Counted from the stretch's first letter, positions 9,676 through 18,229 are shown. The stretch is 64,000 nt of DNA from Candidatus Nitrotoga sp. LAW (GCA_003402315.1 QFXI01000028.1:62001-126000), one strand, 5' to 3'. The notes: generated by a model not told the origin, from the sequence alone. Numbers and translations are program-made.

Positions 9676-10703
9676 AGTCAGGGTGGCAAACCAAGATGCT
9701 TGGCGAAGTTATCCAGCTCGAGTACGGCAAGCCACTTGACCGAGCAGATCGCAATCCAAACGGTCGCTACCCAGCATATGGGGCCAACGGCATTAAAGCT
9801 CGCACTGATAAGTTCTACAAGGATAACGCTAGCATCGTCGTCGGAAGAAAGGGCTCGGCTGGTGAAATCACGCTGACTGAAGAAAAATTCTGGCCGCTTG
9901 ATGTTACCTACTTTGTTGAATTCGACAGGCAACATTACGATCTGCGGTTTCTCTATCACCTACTAACCACCCTTAACTTACCGAGTCTGGCAAAAGGCGT
10001 GAAACCGGGCATCAACCGGAACGAGGTTTATGCACTCCCCGTGCATGTCCCCCCGCTTCCCGAACAGCAGCGCATCGTCGATATCCTCGACGAAGCGTTT
10101 GACGGCATCGCCGCCACCAAAGCCAACGCCGAAAAGAACCTTCAAAACACCCGCGCGCTGTTCGAAAGCCATCTGCAATCCGTCTTCAAGAAGCGCGGCG
10201 AGGGCTGGGTGGAGAAGACTTTGGGAGAGATGGCTACATTTAGGAATGGAATCAATTTCAACAAATCGAGCAAGGGTGAGCCGATCAAAATTCTCGGGGT
10301 AAAAAACTTTCGGAATTGCTATTGGGCTCCGCTAGATGATTTTGATTCAATTATTCCTGATGGGACTCTCGCAGATTCAGACACATTGAAGCAAAACGAC
10401 ATAGTTTTTGTTAGGTCAAACGGCAACCCCGAACTTATCGGCCGCTGTCTCTTGGTTGGAGAAGTCAGCGAAAGGGCGGTACACTCAGGCTTTACGATCA
10501 GAGCTCGTCTGCACACTTCTGAAATTTCACCGGACTACCTATGTCGCTTCTTGAAGTCAAACAAGGCACGTAGGGAGATGATTGATGGCGGCAATGGCCT
10601 GAACACTAAAAGTCTAAACCAAGGGACACTTTCTCGCTTAGTCATCCCGTTTCCTTACGCCGCAGAGCAATCTCAGATCGTTGATTCACTTGAAGAGTTA
10701 TAA
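9672..10703 (+). CDS. hsdS: type I restriction specificity subunit HsdS, C-terminally shortened by a stop codon
   Basis: DNA-recognition subunit of the type I complex. Two target-recognition domains are visible (about residues 1-125 and 185-335), each followed by a conserved helix region (PPLPEQQRIVDILDEAFDGI; PYAAEQSQIVDSLEEL). The frame stops at TAA 10701-10703. The same frame then continues for 33 codons to TGA at 10803-10805 and encodes AETLRLESIYQRKL followed by LKKSLLHQAFSGAL, the normal HsdS C-terminus. So this is a single in-frame nonsense codon, not a natural end. The lost helix normally pairs with its mirror and contacts HsdM. The start overlaps hsdM by ATGA. Confidence 0.88.
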   Translation: MKSGWQTKMLGEVIQLEYGKPLDRADRNPNGRYPAYGANGIKARTDKFYKDNASIVVGRKGSAGEITLTEEKFWPLDVTYFVEFDRQHYDLRFLYHLLTTLNLPSLAKGVKPGINRNEVYALPVHVPPLPEQQRIVDILDEAFDGIAATKANAEKNLQNTRALFESHLQSVFKKRGEGWVEKTLGEMATFRNGINFNKSSKGEPIKILGVKNFRNCYWAPLDDFDSIIPDGTLADSDTLKQNDIVFVRSNGNPELIGRCLLVGEVSERAVHSGFTIRARLHTSEISPDYLCRFLKSNKARREMIDGGNGLNTKSLNQGTLSRLVIPFPYAAEQSQIVDSLEEL

Positions 10704-10805
10704 GCTGAAACCCTGCGTCTCGAATCCATTTACCAGCGCAAGCTCACCGCCCTCGACGACCTGAAAAAATCCCTGCTGCACCAGGCCTTCAGCGGGGCGC
10801 TGTGA

Positions 10806-10959
10806 CTCGGGGGCGTCGATGGCCTGGACTTGTACACGCCATCGACATATCGACGCCACGTGTCGATGAAATGCCGAAAAATCGACACATCCTCGCCCGA
10901 ACCCAATCCGGCTTGACGCAAAACTTGACTTATGCTTGACAGTAATTTAGCCTGCGGCC
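10806..10959 (+). promoter_or_regulatory. operator-like GTCGAT repeats and TTGAC repeats upstream of fic
   Basis: The 154-base gap between the original hsdS end and fic is full of short repeats. GTCGATGGC (10815-10823) pairs with GCCATCGAC (10838-10846). A single ATCGAC lies at 10849-10854. GTGTCGAT (10860-10867) pairs with ATCGACAC (10881-10888). Then CTTGAC occurs three times at 10912, 10924 and 10935, spaced 12 and 11 bases. Such symmetric and phased repeats usually bind a repressor or provide a -35 element. The regulator is not identified; the winged helix of the Fic protein itself is one candidate (inference). Confidence 0.5.
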
Positions 10960-11967
10960 ATGGCGTATGTCCCGCAATTCACCATCACCCCAGCGCTGCT
11001 GACGCAAGTCGAGCAGGTGGCGGCCTTGCGTGAGCGGATTCAGGGCGCGGTGGTGGATCTGGCCTGGGTGCCGGCCTTGCAGAAGGACACCCGCACCCGC
11101 AATGTGCATGCCTCCACCGCCATCGAGGGCAACCCGCTGACGCTGGAGCAGGTGCGCGCGCTGGAGGAAGGGCGCGAGCTGTCCACCCCCGGCGTGCGGG
11201 CCAAGCGCGAGGTGTTCAACTACTTTGCCGGGCTGCGCTACGTGGAAAAGCACGCGGCCAAAAAGAAGATAGGCCATGCCGACGTGCTGGAGCTGCATCG
11301 CATCCTGGCTGGTCAGGTGATGGACCAGGGCGAGGCCGGCAAGTACCGCATGATCGCGGTGCGCGTGGGTGCCTACCGTCCGCCGCCGGCGGACGCCGTG
11401 TCGGGCCTGATGTTCGAACTGCTGGAATGGTGGAACACGGCGGCACGGACGCTCTCGCCGGTGCTCAGCTCGGCCATCCTGCATTACCGCTTTGAGGCCA
11501 TCCACCCCTTTGCCGACGGCAATGGCCGCACGGGCCGGGCGCTGGCCTTGTGGGAGCTGTACCGGCGCGGCTTTGACACGCACCACATTTTTTCAGTCGA
11601 TGAATATTACTGGGAAGACCGGCCCGCCTACTATGCCGCGCTGCAAGGCGTGCGCGAAGCGGGCGAGGACATGAGCGCCTGGCTCGAATACTGCGCGGCC
11701 GGCTTGCGGCAAACGCTGGAGCGGGTCTGGTTGCGGATTCAGACCTTGCAGGTGAAGTCTGCTGACAAGCTGGTGTTGCGCCCGCGGCAGGAGCAACTGC
11801 TGCATTTGCTGCGCGACCACGGCGGCATGGCGCCGGCGGACATCTGGGCGGCGCTGGGCGTGTCACGGCAGGGAGCGATGGACTTGCTGCGCCCGCTGCT
11901 GGACGCGGGGGTGGTGGAGAAGGTCGGCGGCAGTAAGACCGGGCGCTATGTGCTGAAACACTTATGA
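10960..11967 (+). CDS. Fic family protein (putative AMP-transferase) with C-terminal winged helix
   Basis: 335-residue Fic protein. The catalytic motif HPFADGNGRTGR (182-193) is complete and predicts nucleotide transfer, usually AMP from ATP to a hydroxyl side chain of a target protein. An N-terminal inhibitory helix motif STAIEGN (52-58) with Glu56 is also present, so it is a self-inhibited class II Fic. The C-terminus (about 270-335) reads as a winged helix-turn-helix (MAPADIWAALGVSRQGAMDLL). It sits inside the type I restriction operon, between hsdS and hsdR, and its stop overlaps the hsdR start (ATGA at 11964). Fic genes occur in several hsd operons, but their role there is not settled. 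No convincing ribosome binding site precedes the ATG. Confidence 0.9.
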   Translation: MAYVPQFTITPALLTQVEQVAALRERIQGAVVDLAWVPALQKDTRTRNVHASTAIEGNPLTLEQVRALEEGRELSTPGVRAKREVFNYFAGLRYVEKHAAKKKIGHADVLELHRILAGQVMDQGEAGKYRMIAVRVGAYRPPPADAVSGLMFELLEWWNTAARTLSPVLSSAILHYRFEAIHPFADGNGRTGRALALWELYRRGFDTHHIFSVDEYYWEDRPAYYAALQGVREAGEDMSAWLEYCAAGLRQTLERVWLRIQTLQVKSADKLVLRPRQEQLLHLLRDHGGMAPADIWAALGVSRQGAMDLLRPLLDAGVVEKVGGSKTGRYVLKHL

Positions 11968-14300
11968 ACGAAGCCGAAACCCGCGCCGAACACATCGATC
12001 CAGCCCTTGCGGCGGCGGGCTGGGGCGTGGTCGAAGGCAGCCGCATCCGCCGCGAGTATCCGATCACGCTCGGCCGCATCGAGGGCCATGGCAAGCACGG
12101 CAAAGGGCTCACCGCCGATTACGTGCTCGAGTATCGCAATACCAAGCTGGGTGTGATCGAAGCCAAGGCGTGGGGCAAGACGCTGACGGAGGGTGTGGGG
12201 CAGGCCAAGGATTACGCGGGTAAGCTGGCCGTTCGTTTCACCTATTCCACCAATGGTCAAAACATCTACGGCATCGACATGCACACCGGCATTGAGGGTG
12301 AGTTGCCGCATTATCCTTCGCCGGAGGAATTGTGGAATCGCACCTTTTCCGCTCATAACGTTTGGCGCGAACGCTTTGCGGCCGTGCCGTTCGAGGATCG
12401 GGGCGGCTACTTTCAGGGACGCTATTATCAGGACATCGCCATCGAGCGGGTGCTTGAGGCCATCGCCGACCAGAAGCAACGCATTCTGCTGACACTGGCG
12501 ACCGGCACGGGCAAGACCTTCATCGCCTTCCAGATCGCGTGGAAACTATTCCACAGCCGCTGGAACCTGAACGACCGGAAAATAGAAAGCGAACCGACGC
12601 GGCGGCCGCGCATCTTGTTCCTGGCTGACCGCAACATTCTGGCCGATCAGGCGTTCAACTTCTTTTCCGCTTTTCCCGAAGATGCGCTGGTTCGCATCGC
12701 CCCGGAGGACATCCGCAAGAAGGGCAGGGTGCCGAAGAACGGCAGCATTTTCTTCACTATCTTCCAGACATTCATGGCTTCGGCAGGCTCAGCCACCGGG
12801 CCTGCCGAGGGGTATTTCGGCGAGTATCCGCCGGATTTCTTCGACTTCATCGTGATCGACGAGTGCCATCGGGGCGGGGCGAATGACGAAAGCAACTGGC
12901 GCGGCATCCTCGACTACTTTGCCCCCGCCGTACAGCTTGGCCTGACTGCTACGCCCAAGCGCCGCGACAACGTGGATACCTACGCCTATTTCGGCGAGCC
13001 GGTGTTCGTCTACTCGCTCAAGGACGGCATCAATGACGGATTTCTGACGCCGTTCCGGGTGAAGCAGATTTCCACAACGCTGGACGAGTACGTCTATACG
13101 CCCGATGACACGCTGGTCGAGGGCGAGATCGAGGCGGGCAAGCGCTACGAGGAAGCCGACTTCAACAAGATCATCGAGATCAGGGAGCGGGAGAAAAAGC
13201 GGGTTGAAATTTTCATGTCGCAGATCGACCAGCGGGAGAAAACGCTGGTCTTCTGCGCAAACCAAGCGCACGCGCTGGTAATACGGGATCTGATCAACCA
13301 GACGAAGAGCAGTACTGATCCGAATTACTGCCAGCGGGTGACGGCCGATGATGGCGTGTTGGGCGAACAAAACCTGCGGGATTTTCAGGATAACGAGAAG
13401 ACCATTCCCACTATCCTGACCACCTCGCAGAAGCTCTCGACCGGCGTGGACGCCCGCAATGTGCGCAACATCGTGCTGCTGCGGCCTATCAATTCGATGA
13501 TCGAATTCAAACAGATCATCGGGCGCGGCACGCGACTCTATGACGGCAAGGACTACTTCACGATCTACGATTTCGTGAGGGCGCACCATCATTTCAACGA
13601 CCCGGAGTGGGACGGCGAGCCGCTTGAGCCGGAACCAAGAGAAGCTGTGCCGGTTCCCGCGCCACGAGCGCCCATTGAGGCGCAAGAACCGGCGGCGGAA
13701 TACCAGGCTCGACAAAAAATCAGGATCAAACTCGCCGACGGCAAGACGCGCACCATTCAGCACATGATGGTGACCAGCTTCTGGCACCCGGACGGCACGC
13801 CGATGTCGGCGCAGCAGTTCATGGAAGCGCTGTTCGGCAAGCTGCCCGAATTCTTCAAGGACGAAGAAGAGCTGCGCGCCTTGTGGGGTGCACCGGATAC
13901 ACGCAGGAAACTGTTGGAGGGACTCGCCGAAAAAGGCTTCGGCAAGGATCATCTGGCCGAAATGCAGAGGATCATCGACGCAGAGAAAAGCGACCTGTTC
14001 GATGTGCTGGCCCATGTAGCTTATGCTTTGGCTCCGCTTACCCGCGAAGAACGCGCTGCCCAGGCGATGGCATTCATCAGCACCCACTTCAACAGCAAAC
14101 AACAGGTCTTTCTCGATTTCGTGCTCTCGCACTACGTCAGCGTCGGCGTGGAGGAACTCGATTCGGCAAAGCTGAAACCGCTGCTGTGCCTGAAGTACCA
14201 CGATTCAATTGCGGATGCTGTGGCTGATCTTGGCAAGCCGGAAGAGATTGGCAAGGTGTTCAGCGGCTTTCAGAAATACCTTTACCAGGAAACGGCTTGA
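11964..14300 (+). CDS. hsdR: type I restriction endonuclease subunit HsdR (EcoEI-like)
   Basis: Motor and nuclease subunit that translocates DNA and cleaves it when bound to HsdM2-HsdS. The N-terminal nuclease domain shows Asp52 in TADYVLEY and Glu66-Ala-Lys68 in GVIEAKAW. The superfamily 2 helicase region has Walker A ATGTGKT (179-185), DECH in VIDECHRGG, TATPKR, and the motif VI region IIGRGTRLYDGKDYF. The C-terminus matches the EcoEI R C-terminal domain. The length of 778 residues is normal and no break is seen. It is the only fully intact subunit of this system, because hsdM and hsdS are damaged. Without HsdM-HsdS the R subunit should not cut DNA. Confidence 0.93.
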   Translation: MNEAETRAEHIDPALAAAGWGVVEGSRIRREYPITLGRIEGHGKHGKGLTADYVLEYRNTKLGVIEAKAWGKTLTEGVGQAKDYAGKLAVRFTYSTNGQNIYGIDMHTGIEGELPHYPSPEELWNRTFSAHNVWRERFAAVPFEDRGGYFQGRYYQDIAIERVLEAIADQKQRILLTLATGTGKTFIAFQIAWKLFHSRWNLNDRKIESEPTRRPRILFLADRNILADQAFNFFSAFPEDALVRIAPEDIRKKGRVPKNGSIFFTIFQTFMASAGSATGPAEGYFGEYPPDFFDFIVIDECHRGGANDESNWRGILDYFAPAVQLGLTATPKRRDNVDTYAYFGEPVFVYSLKDGINDGFLTPFRVKQISTTLDEYVYTPDDTLVEGEIEAGKRYEEADFNKIIEIREREKKRVEIFMSQIDQREKTLVFCANQAHALVIRDLINQTKSSTDPNYCQRVTADDGVLGEQNLRDFQDNEKTIPTILTTSQKLSTGVDARNVRNIVLLRPINSMIEFKQIIGRGTRLYDGKDYFTIYDFVRAHHHFNDPEWDGEPLEPEPREAVPVPAPRAPIEAQEPAAEYQARQKIRIKLADGKTRTIQHMMVTSFWHPDGTPMSAQQFMEALFGKLPEFFKDEEELRALWGAPDTRRKLLEGLAEKGFGKDHLAEMQRIIDAEKSDLFDVLAHVAYALAPLTREERAAQAMAFISTHFNSKQQVFLDFVLSHYVSVGVEELDSAKLKPLLCLKYHDSIADAVADLGKPEEIGKVFSGFQKYLYQETA

Positions 14301-14566
14301 AATTGTTTTTTCAGGTTGAACGGCATGCGGTTGATTTCAAGCAGGCTGAAAATTACTCGATTTTAGAGGCGTCCTATTGCAATTAACTATATAGAAACGT
14401 ATATATATATCGTTGAATGATATTATTGGGCGCATGGTCGCTTATGGATATTTGCCACACTGGCAATGCGCAACGCCATGATTCGAAAGTTGAAGGGCGC
14501 AGTATAAAATTATATGTATCAAAAACAATTCAATCTACAGCACAACACGAACAGGAGAACAAAACT

Positions 14567-14977
14567 ATGGCATTTGTGAACGAATACGTCCCGGAGGAGG
14601 ACATTAAGAAATACGGATTAGAAGAAATTAATCAGTGTTATGGCAAAGCGAATGTGCGGCCTGATTGGACTATTGATCGTGAGAATGACGTCTATCTTCG
14701 ATGGATCGTGTCAGGTGAAGACGAATTCAAGAATCAACACGACTTCACTTTTTATTGGAAAGGAACATTGATATTTGTCCGGCTTAGGATTAGCAATGGA
14801 AAAGTGTTGGGTTCCAGAGGGTGGGCAAACTGGAGGCTGGTTATAATGAACCTGCCAGATGAGTTAGAGGAAAAAAAATCGGAAATTATTGCTGATTTGA
14901 AAGCAGCTTTGGCGGTTTATAAAGATTTTGGAGTGTATTCGACCCTGGTTGAACACACGGCCACTTTTGAGTTTTAA
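14567..14977 (+). CDS. hypothetical protein, 136 aa
   Basis: Unrecognised protein starting MAFVNEYVPEEDIKKYG. An AGGAG ribosome binding site (14552-14556) precedes the ATG at 14567. An in-frame ATG at 14417 would add 50 low-complexity residues and has no such site, so I reject it. The protein is acidic with a central beta-rich stretch (DFTFYWKGTLIFVRLRI) and an amphipathic C-terminal half. It has no signal peptide or membrane segment. Base composition is clearly more AT-rich than the hsd operon just before it. The upstream 14301-14566 stretch holds an alternating TA run (14402-14410) and no other gene. Confidence 0.7.
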   Translation: MAFVNEYVPEEDIKKYGLEEINQCYGKANVRPDWTIDRENDVYLRWIVSGEDEFKNQHDFTFYWKGTLIFVRLRISNGKVLGSRGWANWRLVIMNLPDELEEKKSEIIADLKAALAVYKDFGVYSTLVEHTATFEF

Positions 14978-15060
14978 AAAGCCGATGTTGATGAGTGTGA
15001 ATATTTAAGCTGAATAAACAAGAGGAGTGTTTCGATTTTTAGACGGATATCCGCTTTGGA

Positions 15061-15100
15061 AAACAAGGGGCGCTTCCGCCAAGCGTAAACACCCCTCCTT
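15061..15100. repeat. inverted repeat in gap before the first gldC-like gene
   Basis: GGGG-CGCTT (15067-15075) faces AAGCG (15081-15085) and CCCC (15092-15095), which would fold as a bulged hairpin. No T run follows, so it is not a clear terminator. It could be a recombination scar or a weak transcript end for the 136-residue gene. Confidence 0.35.
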
Positions 15101-15199
15101 GAAACCCCCAAAGCCCGGCTCGTTAACGGCACTGGAATATATTGTCACTTTGGCCAATAAACAGCTAGTGCTCCAAAATATTTTTAAATCAACACCAAA

Positions 15200-15553
15200 A
15201 TGAAAAAAATCGAAATTAAATTCACCATAACGCTTGATGATAAAAAAGTACCTGAAAAAATCGATTGGAGTTCATCTGATATTCAAGCACAAACTACAGC
15301 CAACGCAATAATGATTGCCCTGTGGGATGCCGATGCGGTAAATACGCTACGCATTGATTTGTGGACCAAAAGTATGATGAAAGAGGAGATGAAAAAGTTT
15401 TATCATCAAAGCCTTTTATTCATGGCGGATAATTTTGAGCGTGCTACCGGAGATGTGGAAACCTCGCAAGCGATGCGAAATTTTGCCCAAATGCTGGGCG
15501 AAAAAATGAATCTGGTTATGGAAAATAAATTTGTTGCCCTAAAAAATAATTGA
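15200..15553 (+). CDS. GldC-like protein, copy 1
   Basis: 117-residue protein matching the gliding-motility-associated GldC family. The family pattern is clear: EIKFTITLDD at the start, PEKIDW, the central LRIDLWTKSM, and the FYHQSLLFMAD/ERATGD region. GldC is a small cytoplasmic protein best known in Bacteroidetes, where gldC was found with gliding genes, although its biochemical role is unclear. No other gliding or type IX secretion genes are in the window. A paralogue lies 313 bases downstream; by hand alignment about 67 of 113 positions are identical. AT-rich composition and taxonomic oddity suggest horizontal transfer followed by duplication (inference). Confidence 0.75.
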   Translation: MKKIEIKFTITLDDKKVPEKIDWSSSDIQAQTTANAIMIALWDADAVNTLRIDLWTKSMMKEEMKKFYHQSLLFMADNFERATGDVETSQAMRNFAQMLGEKMNLVMENKFVALKNN

Positions 15554-15866
15554 ATCAATCTAAAGTTACTACCTATCCCCAGCACAACGATAACTCGGCG
15601 CCATTACTTCAGGATTGCTACATATTGCAGCCTGAATTCTCTTATGCATAATATTTTTTCTTTATTTCATTTTAAGTTAAGCTTACAAACTTTTTTCCGC
15701 TGCATCAATATTCGCAATTTCAACAGCCTGTAGTGCGCATAATGGACTGGTGCAGGCTTCAAGAGGGCAGGAATACCGCATCAAGACCGCTCCGATGGAA
15801 TATGTTACCGGGGAACCAATAGTTTAAAGCCTTACAATTGACATTTATTTAGGGGATTAATTAAAA
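15554..15866. other. intergenic gap between the two gldC-like genes
   Basis: About 313 bases of AT-rich DNA with no open frame of note, no terminator with a T tail, and no repeat that I could detect. A promoter for copy 2 may lie near its end (TTGACA at 15838-15843), but only a poor -10 box is visible. Confidence 0.5.
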
Positions 15867-16208
15867 ATGACGAAATCTGAAATTAAATTTACGGTCACTC
15901 TTGATGACAACATGGTGGCAGAAAAAATAGACTGGAGCGCTTCTGACGCAAAAGAGCACAACACAAGTAAAGGGGTCATGATTTCAGTTTGGGACGCTAA
16001 GGAAAGCAATACAATGCGGATTGATTTCTGGACCAAAGACATGATGGTTGATGAAATGTGTCAGTTTTATCACCAGACTTTTTTATCAATGGCTGATACT
16101 TTCGAACGTGCTACCGGCGAAATGGAAGCAGCGAAATCAATGCGAAATTTTGCCCAGCAGTTTGGCGAAAAAGTGAATCTGTTTACGAAAAAGAAATTTG
16201 ATGCATAA
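15867..16208 (+). CDS. GldC-like protein, copy 2
   Basis: 113-residue paralogue of the gene at 15200, starting MTKSEIKFTVTLDD and carrying the same family landmarks (AEKIDW, MRIDFWTKDMM, FYHQTFLSMADTFERATGE, MRNFAQQFGEK). It is closer than copy 1 to the typical GldC pattern at several places, such as TVTLDD and WTKDM. A weak GGGG ribosome binding site lies before the ATG. It is on the same strand as copy 1, with its own upstream gap, so it may be transcribed separately. The function is unknown. Confidence 0.75.
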   Translation: MTKSEIKFTVTLDDNMVAEKIDWSASDAKEHNTSKGVMISVWDAKESNTMRIDFWTKDMMVDEMCQFYHQTFLSMADTFERATGEMEAAKSMRNFAQQFGEKVNLFTKKKFDA

Positions 16209-16281
16209 CGTCAACATAAGCAGGGTGTAGTGGTACGTTCTTTCACCGTTAAACTAAATTATTACAATAAAGAGGAAAGTT

Positions 16282-16503
16282 ATGAAAACAATCGGTGAAT
16301 TAAGGCAGGCTCTTGAAGGCGTGCCGGATGATCGTGTGTTGAAGGCGCAGGTAATAGCCATAGATGGGGGCTCGTGGACACTGAATGTCGATTTTTGCGC
16401 GTTGGTACCGGCTGGCTCAAGTATGCCAGGAGGCACTATGGCGGTGCTGAAGCTAACCCACCCTGAATTGGAAACCATGCCAGAGTGGCCAGCGCCTACA
16501 TGA
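16282..16503 (+). CDS. hypothetical protein, 73 aa
   Basis: Small protein beginning MKTIGELRQALEGVPDDRV, with a GAGGAAAG ribosome binding site just before the ATG, so expression is likely. The fold may be alpha-beta with the segment GGTMAVLKLTHPELETMP at the end. I do not recognise the family with confidence. It ends 17 bases before uppP on the same strand. Confidence 0.65.
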   Translation: MKTIGELRQALEGVPDDRVLKAQVIAIDGGSWTLNVDFCALVPAGSSMPGGTMAVLKLTHPELETMPEWPAPT

Positions 16504-16520
16504 TACGTATTTAAATTATT

Positions 16521-17339
16521 ATGGATGTCACCCCGCTTATCCTGGCCTTCATTCTCGGTATTATTGAAGGCCTGACCGAATTCTTGCCCATTTCCAGTAC
16601 TGGCCATCTGATTATTGCTAGCGACTTGCTCAACTTTAATGATGAGAGGGGCAAAGTATTTATGATCGTAATTCAGTTGGGTGCGATTTTGGCAGTGGTA
16701 TGGGAATTCCGAGCCAAGCTATTGGCAGTAACGCGTGGCTTAGCGGCACGTGAATCTGCTGCTTGGCGCTTTGCCAGTAACGTGTTGGTGGCATTTCTGC
16801 CAGCAGTCGTGCTTGGGCTGATATTCCACCACTGGATCAAGACCTATCTGTTTAATCCTTACACCGTGGCGATGGCGCTAATCGGGGGTGGGTTGGTGAT
16901 TCTGTGGGTGGAAAAACGAGCGTTTCACCCGCACATCAAAAGTGTTGAAGATATGCGTTGGCAGGATGCGATCAAGGTGGGATTGGCCCAGTCGGTGGCC
17001 ATGTTCCCTGGTGTTTCCCGTTCTGGCGCAACCATCATGGGCGGGATGATTTTTGGACTTGACCGACGGGTTGCAACAGAGTTTTCTTTCTTCCTTGCTA
17101 TCCCTACCATGTGCGGGGCAACTGTCCTCGACCTTTACAAGAACTGGCATCTGTTATCAGCCGCAGATTTGCCAGTATTCGCAGTAGGCTTTATTGCCGC
17201 GTTCGTTAGCGCCTATTTGGCCGTAGCGGCCTTACTTAAATTTATTTCCAATCATACTTTTGTGGGGTTTGCCTGGTATCGTATTGTTTTCGGCCTGCTG
17301 GTGCTGGTTACCGCCTATAGCGGTGTTGTTAAATGGTAA
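16521..17339 (+). CDS. uppP: undecaprenyl-diphosphate phosphatase
   Basis: Integral membrane enzyme (UppP/BacA family) that removes a phosphate from undecaprenyl pyrophosphate, recycling the lipid carrier for peptidoglycan and giving bacitracin resistance when overproduced. Visible signatures are [16 protein letters not shown] (residues 16-31) and the second active-site motif [14 protein letters not shown]. About eight hydrophobic segments span the 272-residue protein, a normal length. It faces the rhodanese gene convergently, with 35 bases between stops. Confidence 0.96.
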   Translation: MDVTPLILAFILGIIEGLTEFLPISSTGHLIIASDLLNFNDERGKVFMIVIQLGAILAVVWEFRAKLLAVTRGLAARESAAWRFASNVLVAFLPAVVLGLIFHHWIKTYLFNPYTVAMALIGGGLVILWVEKRAFHPHIKSVEDMRWQDAIKVGLAQSVAMFPGVSRSGATIMGGMIFGLDRRVATEFSFFLAIPTMCGATVLDLYKNWHLLSAADLPVFAVGFIAAFVSAYLAVAALLKFISNHTFVGFAWYRIVFGLLVLVTAYSGVVKW

Positions 17340-17374
17340 TTTCCAAGTAATTAGCCACGGCTAGCCCTTTCCGC

Positions 17375-17827
17375 TTAACTCTGTTCCCACGGCAATTCAC
17401 GTGCGCGCCAACCGCCGAGCACATTGCGGTGCTTGTTGGCGTCTTTGTCGCCTTCAAAGCCTTCCAACACATTGTAGGATTCGGTATAACCGGCTTCGGT
17501 TGCGGCTATAGCGGCAGTATGGGATCGGGCACCGCTGCGGCATATGAATAATACCAATGCCTCCTTGTCCACCTGTTGTTCAAGCTCTGTTATGAAATAT
17601 GGATTGGGTTTCATGCCGGGATAGGTAGCCCATTCAATTTCCACTGCATCGGGGATATGCCCCACCCAGTTCAGCTCGGCATGTGTGCGTACATCAACCA
17701 GCTTGGCGCCGGGCGCAGCTTGCAGTAGTTCGTAAGCCTCGTTCGGCAGCAGGGCACCCTCATAGGGTACGTTCATTTCTTTGGCGCGTTTCTGTGCGGC
17801 GTTTAAAATTTCTGTAATTTTCCCCAT
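17375..17827 (-). CDS. rhodanese-like sulfurtransferase domain protein
   Basis: 150-residue single-domain rhodanese. The active-site loop CRSGARS starts at Cys96, which would carry the persulfide. The upstream conserved features LVDVRTHAEL and GHIPDAVEIEW are present. There is no signal peptide, so it is cytoplasmic. The short N-terminal extension before the domain (ITEILNAAQKRAKEMNVPYEG) recurs in a subgroup of proteobacterial rhodaneses. The sulfur donor and acceptor are unknown. Confidence 0.9.
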   Translation of the reverse strand: MGKITEILNAAQKRAKEMNVPYEGALLPNEAYELLQAAPGAKLVDVRTHAELNWVGHIPDAVEIEWATYPGMKPNPYFITELEQQVDKEALVLFICRSGARSHTAAIAATEAGYTESYNVLEGFEGDKDANKHRNVLGGWRARELPWEQS

Positions 17828-18027
17828 GACATTTCTCCGCTATTGTTCGATATATAACCCACAAGCACTGCTTGGGGAGGACAGCCCATACTATACTTAA
17901 CGTAGCAAAAATCCTACCCGCTTGGATCCTGTAAACGACTAGATCGGGACTTTATAATAATGCGAGTTTAGCGAGATTATAACGTTGATATGCTTACTAC
18001 AGCTTCTTGCGCCCAGATCAATGGTCA

Positions 18028-18044
18028 TGCACAAAAATGGTGCG
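18028..18044 (+). promoter_or_regulatory. NtrC binding site upstream of glnA
   Basis: TGCACAAAAATGGTGCG matches the NtrC enhancer consensus TGCACC-N5-GGTGCA, with imperfect outer bases. It lies about 95 bases upstream of the sigma-54 -24 element, a usual enhancer distance. This implies nitrogen control of glnA. Confidence 0.75.
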
Positions 18045-18139
18045 CGACTATGGCATGTGCCCCGAAAAAGAGCGCATATTTAAATCCATTTATTCTTATG
18101 GATATGGCAAAATGCTCGTTTTAGGCCTGGAATGTGGGG

Positions 18140-18156
18140 TGGAACACTTCGTGCTT
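18140..18156 (+). promoter_or_regulatory. sigma-54 promoter of glnA
   Basis: TGGAACACTTCGTGCTT has the invariant GG (18141-18142) and GC (18153-18154) exactly 10 bases apart and resembles TGGCAC-N5-TTGCW. The predicted start is near 18166, giving a leader of about 64 bases before the glnA ATG. The rest of the 17828-18229 gap shows no gene. Confidence 0.72.
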
Positions 18157-18229
18157 GATTTCCGGGCGTAAGTTTGTTTAATTTCCAGTTTATTTTTGGT
18201 TTAGTCGTTAACGTTTATGGAGAATTATT

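Noticed and set aside
12789-14201. Long open frame on the minus strand inside hsdR
   Set aside because: A 470-codon antisense frame caused by the GC-rich codon pattern of hsdR; no start signals or family features.
14417-14566. 50-residue extension of the 136-residue hypothetical protein
   Set aside because: The ATG at 14567 has an AGGAG site; the extension has none and looks non-coding.
15061-15130. Possible integron attC site between small cassette-like genes
   Set aside because: The hairpin lacks the paired core sites of attC, and no second copy follows the other small genes.
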